Shown here one piece after another: positions 1-10,500 of a stretch of DNA of 64,000 nucleotides. Location: the NCBI GenBank assembly GCA_033239525.1, contig BSYO01000003.1, forward strand, positions 21,221,716 to 21,285,715. The letters run 5' to 3'. Positions within the stretch are counted from its first letter, which is position 1, and the number at the start of each line of letters is the position of its first letter. A program made the translations under genes and the position numbers. The notes beneath the pieces were generated by a model, which saw only the letters and a list, made by a program, of their open reading frames with translations, made no database searches and was not told where the DNA came from. Source of the stretch: Nepenthes gracilis (lineage: Eukaryota > Streptophyta > Magnoliopsida > Caryophyllales > Nepenthaceae).

Positions 1-1783
1 ATAAGTTAAATCGAACCCAAATGTGTAATATCGTGTACAAAGAGTACGTATTTAATCTACCGGGACGTCCGATTTCCAAGTATCGAACCGTACACGGCCC
101 CGGGTGTTCAAAGAGAAATCCGATAATGTTCACCCAAAACGAAATGAGAAATGCAAAGTGATATGTGATCATAATTGTAATGAAAGTAACGCTTAAATGA
201 TTAAACGTAAATGTAAACCTCGAACGTGAATCCGCGGTGTCAAGGCAAAGGAATGAGTCTCTGAGGTTCCAAAGGGACTTGTGATCATTTGAGGTATGAA
301 TCTAATCTATATTGTGAACTTGGAGTGATTTGTTGTGAATTAAGGGAATTGAGTCCCACCGATTGTGAATAAGGAATCAATTCCATTGGATATGGAGAAC
401 CGTGACGAGAATGGAAGGGAGTCCACATTATGCTTGTGATGATATGATCTCCTGGATGGAGATGTGTTTGATGATGTAATCTCCTATTGGAGATGATTGT
501 GATGGGAATGAGGATTCCCAAGATGTGAGTGTGTGGCAAATGTGGATTTTCCTCTCCAAGTGTCGAACCTAATCCTCAAACTAGGACCCCGAGTCATATG
601 GGTAGTATTCTTTAGTGTACCATGTCCATCGTGGTGGGAACCCGAGGATACTTGGCCACGTATCCCGGCCGCCGTGTGTGAGCGGGTGATGTCTGTGGGT
701 ACGCTTTAGGAAACTACCGTGGAAGAACAAGGATTGCCTGGACCCGGGGTGTGGGGTGTGACGCTACATATCGAGATGTAGTCGTCAGGATGATTGCTGG
801 ATGGATGCAACCAGGGTCGTGGTGCTACCGACCAAAGTAGTAGCCGTGGCTTTAGGATGTGTAGCGAACACATTCCTGTCCTCGTTCTCTCGCATCGTTG
901 GCTAGTACGGTCTACTAGCCGGGGTCCGCAAAGATGATGTAATAATGAAAATAAATGAAATCCAATCGATGAACCGCAAGAACCGCGTGAATCAAGTGAT
1001 TCAAGATATAACCGTGAAACTGTAATGAGAACCGTGAGAATCTTGTGAATCCAAATGATGACCAATCAGTGTAATCGTGAGAACGGTAGGAATCAAGTGA
1101 TTCCAGTTGTTCCTGTTCCTTCTCCTGTTTCTTGGTTATGGCGAGTGCTTGTATTCCCTCCGGTTTCAGTTCTTGTACTTGTCTTGGAGGGGTGTTTATG
1201 ATTACATTTGCTGAGCTGTTGGCTCACTCTTGCTATTGTTGTCTATTTTCCAGATGAGAACACTTAGCTGACGCATGTAGATAGAGCAAGAAGAGAGATT
1301 TGCTGGATGAGATTGGCTGGACGGCGAGTGCGCGAAGGCTCTGGACTTAGAGTTGGATCGGATTGTGGACGGCCACTCGGGGTTGAGCGTGGCTCATTAT
1401 TGTTGTTTTATGGTTTTATAATGCTTCCGCAGATGTATGATGATTTAGTTATGCTTCCGTGTCTGTAAATATGTTTTGAGTTGATTTCATTAGATGGCAT
1501 CTCTCTAGATCCAGTATAGCAGATGGAGCACTGTATTGAAGCCATGGATGATATGGCCGATGTGTGATCCTGTGTGGCGTGTTGTAGGCTTTGAGTTAAG
1601 CCTTTTGATTAGATGTGTGCTTGTTGCAGGATGATATTTAAACATGTTGTATTTCGGTTTTCGTCCAGTTGCAGAGGAAACTCTGCCGGATTTTCTGTAG
1701 AGTCCATAGGTTAATTATGGGCTTTAGGGTGTGTGTAGTAATTGACGGAGGTTATTCAATGGAGAATAATCCGTTCCGTCACA
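1..1783 (+). mobile_element. Large Ty3/gypsy-type LTR, 3' portion (5' end outside window)
   Basis: No convincing coding frame crosses this stretch. Its right end (about 1742-1783) reads as a gypsy-type LTR terminus: a TTGACGG motif, an interrupted segment, then CCGTTCCGTCACA, closing on CA. The complete solo LTR at 42070-44697 ends in a closely similar motif, which supports both orientation and boundary. Bases 1784-1788 (CATAT) would be the right copy of a target-site duplication, but the left copy is outside the window. Whether this is a solo LTR or the end of a full element cannot be told here. Confidence 0.55.
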
Positions 1784-1974
1784 CATATTAACTTAATTGC
1801 CTTCTAATTATTATTTCCTTAACTCGGAACCTCACACGTGTTGTAGCATCTTCCTGTACTGGTATGCGTCCCTTGTCATTATAACGATGTGCTTCTTTAG
1901 GCATGTCCAAACGACGTCATTATTGGTTACATTTTTTTATTTAAACTCAGACGTGCTTTCATTTTTTTATATTT

Positions 1975-3900
1975 TTGTATTCCATCTTTCAACCCAAGTT
2001 TGCTTTTTGCTTTTTCTTGTTTCTCATGGCTTCTTGTGTAACTTCTAAGGGCATTGCTGATGTTCCGTCCAACTTTAAGATCGATAAGGTTCTGAACATT
2101 TACGAGATGTATAATATCCCTATTGTCAATCCTTTCCAAATTCTCTCATCATCCAAGAGAGTTTATTCTTTGATATATGGCTTCATTATTATTTATGAGG
2201 TTCATCTAAGGGAGGACTTCCACATTTCTTTCTCTAGGGAGCTCTACAAAATATTGGAGGCCGTGGAGATTCCCATTGCACGTCTCCACCCTAGCACCAT
2301 CAAGTACTTAATCTTTTTGTGCGTCTTCTTTTGTCATTGGGGCTTTCTTTGGATATCAAAGTAGTTAAAATAATTTTTTGGTTTAATCATGAGGGTCATT
2401 GGGTTTCATTTAACCCTAAAAGGGGATACAGAATAAGTGGAGTGAATTTTGATTTTGTAAAAGGTTGAAAACACCGATATTTTTTCGTTGTAGTTCCCTC
2501 TAATTAGACCCTCTCCATTAAAAAGAAATTGGCCAGTTTTACTTATACTAATGAAGTTTTAGAAATTGAGATTTTTATGGCCAAACCATTGACCAAATTA
2601 ATAGAGGAAAATGTTGTTGCACTTTGGAAGACGAGTAATTTTCTAACTTGCATGACGCTTGCTGACATTAACTGAGAGGTTACCATGAGTGGAGAGGTTA
2701 TTACCGATATTCCTCTCTGGAAACCCAAAAGAAAACTAGAGGAGCTTTTTATTCGGGATTCTCTAGGAGTAGCAGCCGAGGAGGCAGGTTCCCCGGTTCT
2801 TGGTTTATCCTTTTTGTCATCTTTTGTTGATTTTCAAAGTGTTGTTAATGAGGCTTGTGATGAGATGATCACATTGGAGACTGGTGAATTGTCTCAGAAG
2901 CCAAACCCAATCCTTTCTTCATTGGGCTGCCCAATTTTTTAGGAGGCACTCACATTTGTCCCCAGTTGTAAGTCTTCCCCACCCGCTTCATTGGGAATAA
3001 GCGATCCTATTATTCGCGGCTCTAACATAAGAGAATCGATTGCTGCTTCGTTCCTTACCAAAAACGGGGTCCCAATTTTTATTAGTTCATCACCTGATGA
3101 TTCCGCTTCCACTTATCTTGTCATTTTAGTTGTGCAGCCCATCAATAATGAAAGAATGGTAGAGATTTGTCCGCCAATAATCATGAAGCTTCGATGAGGA
3201 TTTCTGGACCTCTTCATTTTTTTATCAGAGGTTCTAGAGATAAGGAAGCCTATCAGGTGAATCCCTTACCATCAAAGCCCCCTGGGGATTTGGATGCCTC
3301 CTCCTCTCTCCCTAGATTTGAAGCTCCTCTTTGTCGCCAATATCCACCCCTTCTGTGCTGGAGGATTTCATTTATTTCTGAACCTGAGTCGTCTCTAGAT
3401 CCCTTTTCTCACAAGGAGTTTTTTATTCACGAGGTATTTCTTATTTGCTTATTCATACATGAATTTTCTTTTTGATATCATGTCTGAGTAAACATTTCGT
3501 TTGGTCTAGTAGTCATAAAAGTTGGTGCACTTAGTTAGAGACGAGTTGTATAAGCGTAACATTGAATCGCCCATCTCTCTCGAGCATATATCGACCCTAC
3601 AATACACAAGGAGTTAAAGATCCGGGTTGAAACTACGATAACTAAGGCTAAACAACTTCGAGATTGGGCTACTTTTGTGAAGAGAGAGTTGTCAGGATAG
3701 TTGGCGAGATCCCAACTACCTCATACAAACACCGGAGCTAAGCACTTCGACACCATCCATTAGCTGCTCTCAATTGAGCGCAAACACTGAAGCCAAGTCC
3801 TCCATCACCATCCATAAGCTGCTCTCCATCGAGCACAAACACTGGAGGTAGGACCTCTATCATCATTCTCATTCTCTTCACTTGTGCATCATAGCACATT
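1975..3900 (+). pseudogene. Relic of a retrotransposon accessory ORF (putative gypsy-type transposon domain)
   Basis: The best segment is 1975-2364. It encodes a tyrosine-x-isoleucine-proline motif, then an IYE segment followed by a leucine and proline rich stretch ending RLHPSTIKYLIFLCV and a tryptophan-glycine-phenylalanine. This pattern resembles the putative gypsy-type transposon domain (Transposase_28-like) carried by accessory ORFs of Tat-lineage retrotransposons. Stops and frame changes follow. A further piece at 2685-2942 has no recognised domain. Around 3535-3730 a coiled-coil-like stretch (KAKQLRDWATFVKREL) resembles the C-terminal coiled coil of such ORFs. No single frame spans it, so it is broken. 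It lies just upstream of MSH6 but is probably unrelated to it. The accessory ORF of the Tat element at 34260-36718 is the nearest analogue in this window. Confidence 0.5.
3734..3898 (+). repeat. Three tandem 55-bp units
   Basis: Units start at 3734, 3789 and 3844, an exact 55-base period. The first two share the core CACCATCCAT then AGCTGCTCTC and end in CAAACACTG. The third is strongly diverged after its first dozen bases. The array sits at the end of the accessory-ORF relic. Confidence 0.65.
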
Positions 3901-4304
3901 TCATCATCCATCATTCTTTTCTCTTAGAAAGATTTATGATTTAAACATAAAAAAATAAATCCGGGAGTAAATACCGTCTATCTTCTGACATTTTATTTAT
4001 TTGTTATATTACACATAACTTAGGTTATCAGAAACAAAATCGGATCCGCCTAAGTTTCAACTGTAAAAATTAAGAGACTCAAGTAATCCAAATCTAATAA
4101 TCTAAATTTAAAAACACATTAGATAATTGTAATCTAAATTCCCTAAGTTTTATAATTTAATTCATGCTGAGTTTCACTTTCAAACCTAAATTTTTAGGTT
4201 AGCCTAACAAGGCTTCCGGACCAATGCGGCATCATTTCCCCCATAACCCCCCCGGGGCCAAAAAAAAAAAAAAAAAGGGCCGCATCGGAAGATTTCCATG
4301 GCGA

Positions 4305-4316
4305 ATTCCCGCCAAA
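4305..4316 (-). promoter_or_regulatory. E2F-binding site upstream of MSH6
   Basis: The minus strand reads TTTGGCGGGAAT, which matches the canonical E2F element (TTTGGCGGGAA) and also the plant consensus WTTSSCSS when read from the plus strand. It lies about 190 bp upstream of the MSH6 ATG. E2F control of replication and mismatch-repair genes is well established in plants and animals, so S-phase regulation is a reasonable inference. Confidence 0.6.
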
Positions 4317-4354
4317 GTCACTGACTCAGCTTCCGGAAACGAATTCCCAGTGAA

Positions 4355-4364
4355 GTCCCGCCAA
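4355..4364 (-). promoter_or_regulatory. Second E2F-like site upstream of MSH6
   Basis: The minus strand reads TTGGCGGGAC, an E2F-like core 39 bp downstream of the stronger site and about 140 bp before the ATG. The trailing C makes it weaker than the first. Confidence 0.4.
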
Positions 4365-4503
4365 CGCCATTCCTACCTTTGTCAAGCTATCCTTCCCTCG
4401 CCTACTGATCAGTCTATCTCCATTTCCCACATCTCTGTCGTGAAAAATCAGCATTGCAAATCTCATTTCCCAGCTTCCCCTCTCTGTATTCCCTCCCCCA
4501 TCA

Positions 4504-7500
4504 ATGGCTCCGTCGCGACGCCAGAGCAACGGCCGATCACCATTAGTGAACCAAAAATGCCAAATTACCGCCTTCTTCAACAAAGCTTCGCCTAATCAAT
4601 CACAATCACCTTCTACGTCCAAACCAAACCCTAACCCTAGCCCTAGTCAATTATCAAACCCTAATTCCAAAACAAGCCCTAGCCGTAGCCCTACCCCAAG
4701 CCCAACTACTTCATCGGCTTTCAAGCCCAAGATCAGCAAACCTTCGTTAACCATCGGCTCCATACCCTCTCTGTCTACCCCAACCTCCCCTAAAGGCACC
4801 TATGGGGAAGAAGTTGTGGATAATAGAGTTAGGGTCTACTGGCCTTTGGATGAAGAATGGTATGAGGGGTGTATAAAATCATTTGATAAAAGATCGGGAA
4901 AGCATTTAGTGCAGTACGATGATGCTGACGAGGAATTGCTCGATCTTTCGATGGAAAAGTTTGAGTGGATGGAGGGATCAGTTAAGAAATTTAGGCGATT
5001 GAGACGGGTATTAGTGATCGAGGAGGAGAAGGAAAATGTGGATGGAAATGAGAGCGCTAGGAGTGATTCTAGTGGTGATAATTGGGAGGAAAATGTGGGG
5101 AGTGAGTCAGTTGAAGATTATTCGGAACATATAGAATTGGAGAATGAAGAAGAACAAGAGATGGATATTTTGAAAAGGATGAAATGGGTAAATGTGGGGC
5201 GGGGTAAGCGGAAGGTGAACAAGAGAGTGGGAGATAAGGTGAATTCAAGTAAGAAGTGGAAAAGCGATGGTGCAGTAGATGGTGACGGCAACGATTTGGT
5301 GGAGACTACTGACAATAGCCAGACTAAACCGTGGGAATTTGGTATTTTGTTGATGTCTTTGTGACTTTTGTTGCTTGGATCAATCATTGCCTACTGAGTA
5401 TGAATTGCAGTGAGCGCATAACATAAGTTCAATATGATTAGCATTTTGTAATGATGATAGTGTTTGCCAAAAGCATAATATTACATATCCTACTTGTTAA
5501 AAATGAATTTTTACCAATTTGAACATTTATTTTTCTGCAATGCTTCTAGTTGTTATGGACACGGTGCAAATTTTTTTGGATTACAACTCCATTGCTTAGG
5601 AAATCAAATGGAAAGATTGATTTAACACCTTTTCATTTATAAACAGGAATCATTTTAGTCTTATTTTTTGCTTAAGCTAAAGCTGGTTACTATCTGCGTT
5701 GATTAGTGTTATCCATCAACATCATTCTTTACATTTGTGAAAGAAAGGGAATGTGACAGAATTAGATCATTAAAAAGGGGTAATGGTCAGACTGTTTCCA
5801 ACCTTGTAAAGTGAATGTAATATTTGAGTTAGGAATACCATTGGAAGCACACTATTCATATCCTCAACTGGGAAAAGAATTGGAGATATCTGCAGAAGAG
5901 CACCATATATACAATGTGAAAGCATGCTAGCTTGTGATTGTGGTCTACAAAACTGGATTGCAAGGTCCTTGGCCTGATTTATGAATAGTTATTCTCCTCC
6001 ATAGGATTTCTCAAATTGAGTCTGAATCTTGATGTTTCTATCTTGCTTGTCATAAGGAAGGAGAAGAGGGACAGAGTGCTTTTGTAAATCACTACAAAAA
6101 ACTCTGAAGTTTTTTAGCTTTCTGTTTAGTCTGCTCCTTATGATTTGCTACTTCTACTCACTCCTTTCCCGCCCCAAAAAAAAAAGAAAAAAAGATGTAG
6201 TTTTCAGAATAACTTGGTAGTGTATCTTTGAGGACTGACAACTTAATATCTAAGACATCTTTTGATTAAGTGGGAGATTGTTTTCTGCAGATTGGAAGCC
6301 ATGTGCTGTTGTTGACAACATCATAAAAAGTGATGGGTTAGAAAGGTTTGGTTGCCGTGAAGCAGAGAAGTTTCCTTTCCTTGGGAAGTATGTACTCATA
6401 TGTCAATCTGCATTCGTCTTTGACGTTTCTGCGCCTCTATTATTGTACACAGATTCCACATATCAATCTGTGTTTGAATGAGTTTCTGGAGATCCCTAGC
6501 TCATCAATTTCATATTTCCACTGAGATAGAGATCGAAGAGATGCTCAAAGGAGATGCCCTGGAGACATGAATTATGATCCAAGAACTCTTTTTTTGCCCC
6601 ACAACTTTTTGAAAGGTCTATCAAGCTGTCAGGTGATTAAAGTGAACTTCCTCAGATCTTCCATGTTATCTTTGGTAGTGTATGTTGTTGATTTTACTGA
6701 ATTCTTTGATTGTATAGAGACAATGGTGGGAGTTCAAATCAAGGAATATGGACAAGGTTCTATTTTTTAAGGTACAGCAGTCATGTAATAATTGGCAATC
6801 CTGTATTGCCATACCTGAATTTCTGTTGTTGGGTTGTGCACTCTAGTGATACACTGTGTGTCTATATTGAATCAGATGGGCAAATTTTATGAGCTTTTTG
6901 AAATGGATGCACATGTTGGTGTAAAAGAACTTGATTTGCAATACATGAAGGTATCCTGTTAGTTTACAATGTGAGCATTTTTTTCATTTTTATGTGTTTG
7001 CCTTTTTTTCTAATCCTTTTCATCAGACTGACCATCTACCTTCGGATTTTTCCCTTTATTTAACCAATGAGTGGACCTTCCTCCCCTACACCACCCTTGA
7101 AAACAAAGAGAAGAAATGATTAAAGACAATGAGAAGTAGAGCTGTTTGTATTGAAGACTCTGTTTCACATTTTCTGCTTGTCTGATCCTTCTGCTGAATT
7201 AATCATTTTATTTTTTCTGCTTCTACCTCAAGTTTATATTTAAAATGCATTTTCATTGTCAGGGGGAACAACCTCATTGTGGATTTCCAGAAAAGAACTT
7301 TTCAGTGAATGTGGAGAAACTGGCTAGAAAGGTTGTTTCATCTAGTTCCTCTCTTGTCCTGTTGCGATGTTTAGTTATGCCTTTCATGCAACTTAGTTAT
7401 CCTGTAAAGAAAAATATTTTACTTAGAGCTCTATTGTCAGAGCAGGGCTATCGGGTTCTTGTAGTGGAGCAGACCGAAACACCTGAGCAGCTTCAGTTAC

Positions 7501-10500
7501 GACGTAGGGAAGAGGGTTCAAAAGACAAGGTCTGTTTTCACTAGGGGTCTTGCAGTTTTCCTCATAATTTTAATTTTTGCATTGCGGTCCCGGTGTTGTG
7601 GGTGTATCATAAGCAATCACAAAAGTGTCGCAGCCATATGGTGATGGTTGCACCCCTTCAAGTTCAAATAGCAATATGTATCAGCCAACATGATACATCA
7701 CTGCTGGTTTTTGTTCTATGGTTGTCCTTTTTATTTGATTTAGCTTCTGTACTGACTTAGGGTACTGAATACAAGTTCGCCCTTGCTATTGGAAAAAAAA
7801 AAAAAAAAAGAATTATTAGTCAGCTACAATGTCAACCACACTCATCCTGTTTTGAATCACTACAATTCCTTCTCTGGTTCAATAGATTAAATCGCTTCAG
7901 GATCTAAAAATGGCACTGGCAGCCTTTTCTAATCTCTTAATAGGTGTTTTTGACTATGCACTGTCAGGATCACTTCTTAGAATTGATTGTTTTACTCCTA
8001 TATGTAAGTGACTACTAAAAGGTATCCAAGCATCTCATCAAATGTAGTCTATATTATATGACCTGTGGGATTTTTCTTTAAATCTTTTTCATTTTTCTCA
8101 CGAATGATTCTCCTCTTGGCGTTACATATTACCAATCTGGTTTTTGTTTTGTTCTTTTTTGGTGTCTGATTTATAGGTTGTAAAGCGTGAAATATGTGCC
8201 ATGGTGAGTAAAGGAACACTGACTGAGGGAGAGATGTTGTCAACCAATCCTGATGCTTCTTACATCATGGCGATGACTGAAAGCTGTCTTGTTTCATCAG
8301 ATCAGATGGAGGAACGAATTTATGGTGTTTGTGTAGTTGATGTCTCCACAAGCAGAATTATTATTGGACAGGTATCTCTTACACCCCAAGACACTTCTCT
8401 CAATCTTCTTTCCTTTCCCATGCCGCTTTTGAGGTAGCAAATTGTTAAATGTATGTGCATATTATGATGGCATTGGGAGTGTTATTGGCTAGCCATTATG
8501 TGAGATGAGTTGATTTCTGAATGGTTTTGGCAGTTAATCTGTTGAAGCTTATCTTCACAATAATTGTATCAATCCTACAGATTTTTCTCTCCCAGCCCAG
8601 GCCCATCAAGTTAGATCTGTTAGCGAGTTCTAATTATCAGCATGGTTGGGTGACTTTCATTTTTCCGTTGAAACTCAAAAGCTTGGAGTTGCCTAGTACT
8701 CTGACTATCCCTGCTTAAGTTTTGATGTCCTGCCAAGGATATAAACGATCAAACTTCTTTGAAAATCTTTTTTGTTTTTTAATCCTTCTATTCTGGAACA
8801 ATGTTATTGAACCTGCAACTTCTTGGTCTGCTATACAATGTCTGAGAAATCAATGCTTTAAATCAATAGATGCTTTTCTCAAAGTATTTTCAAATTTTGG
8901 TTGCCAACTCATAGGTTGTTCTGTCTAACAATGACTAATTTTCTTTCACCAGATTAACGATGATATGGAGTGCAGTGCTTTGTGTTGCCTACTGTCAGAA
9001 CTAAGACCTGTTGAAATTATTAAGCCTGCTAAATTGCTTAGCCTTAACAGTGAAAAGTTGCTTTCAAGATATGCAAGAAATCCTCTAGTTAATGAGTTGG
9101 TTCCAGGTTTAGAATTCTGGGATGCTGATAAAACTGTTTGTGAAGTCAAGAGTTTCTACAGTCGCACTTGCGATCAGTTGGTGTCTTCCTTGTCTGACCA
9201 AGGAAATATGAAAGCCACCAAATTTGATGTTGATGACGGCTTATGTTGCCTACCTGAAGTTCTAAATGAGCTGGTGAATGCTGGTGATGGCAGCAGGCTT
9301 GCACTGTCAGCTCTGGGAGGAACCCTTTTCTACTTGAGACAAGCTTTTCTGGATGAGACATTGCTCAGATATGCCAAATTCGAGTTATTGCCTTGCTCTG
9401 GTTTCAAAGATGCTTTTCAAAAACCTTATATGGTTCTAGATGCAGTAGCATTGGAAAACCTGGAGATATTTGAGAATAATAGAAATGGTGACTCTACAGG
9501 GTAAGTTCATATATAATTCTGTGGACCCCCGCTATTCTATAATCATGATCCTCGTCTTATTTTGTATGATGAAATGTCATGAAGATAATTAATTTGAAGA
9601 GAAATTGTTAATGTCGTGTTTTCAATGATTCATGTGTTCTATTTGCAAACAAGTCTGAAAAAACTTATTTGTATTTGAAGGACATTATATGCCCAATTAA
9701 ATCACTGTGTGACAGCATTTGGGAAGAGATTACTCAAAACATGGCTAGCGAGACCTTTATATCATTCAGGATCAATCAAGGCAAGGCAAGATGCTATTGC
9801 AGGTCTGAGGGTAAGACCTACTTTTGAAGTTTTCTTCCTTATTTAATACCTTTTTTCCCCTTTTGCAATTGCTTTAAAGTGAACTTGTTCCTCCCCAACA
9901 AAAAGAGAAAGTGTGCAGTCTGGCTTTCGAGACTTTAGATGCCACTATCATTTCTCTTTTCCCATGCAGGCACGCTAAGTGTCAGCCTGCGGAGTTAGAA
10001 ACCGACTACCTATTGAATCATGCTAATAGTTTCCTTAAATTCTTATCTGGCCTCTCTTTTAGCACAGACCAGCATTGTCGGCCCTGCATTGTGTTCCAAG
10101 GTCCAGCTAGTTTCTATCACAATGCTTCCAAAACTGAACAAAGGAGGCTCTAGAATTTTCCCCTTAAATGGTTACCTTTGCTTAATTATGGAGTCTGGGC
10201 CGTTTGCAAGATTGCTGTGGTGGTCATTTAAGTGATATGAAACATGTTGACTCATCTCACACTTGGCATATAAACTGTATGGCTTCCTGGGGGAATGGAA
10301 TCGATTTGGATTAGTTAAGTTGGCATACCCCATTATGAAGGCAGTGACATATATCTTGATCAGTGTTTTCTCTGTTTTGGTTATAGGGTAACGATGATTC
10401 ATTTGGTTTATCATAAGGATGCCATAATAGCATTGTTAATTTCTGCTTTTCTTTTTTCCATTCCAGGGTAATAACTTGTCATATTCAATCAACTTTCAGA

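Larger units (their letters stand above)
4200..4503 (+). promoter_or_regulatory. MSH6 proximal promoter and 5' leader
   Basis: This 300-bp stretch separates the retrotransposon relic from the MSH6 start codon. It is markedly richer in GC than the AT-rich sequence before 4200. It holds a run of 16 A (4261-4276) bracketed by GGGGCC and GGGCC, and two E2F-like sites listed separately. No TATA box is obvious close to the start. The transcription start cannot be fixed from sequence alone. Confidence 0.5.

Noticed and set aside
8946..9361. Minus-strand open frames opposite MSH6 exon 9
   Set aside because: Shadow frames of a well-supported plus-strand exon.
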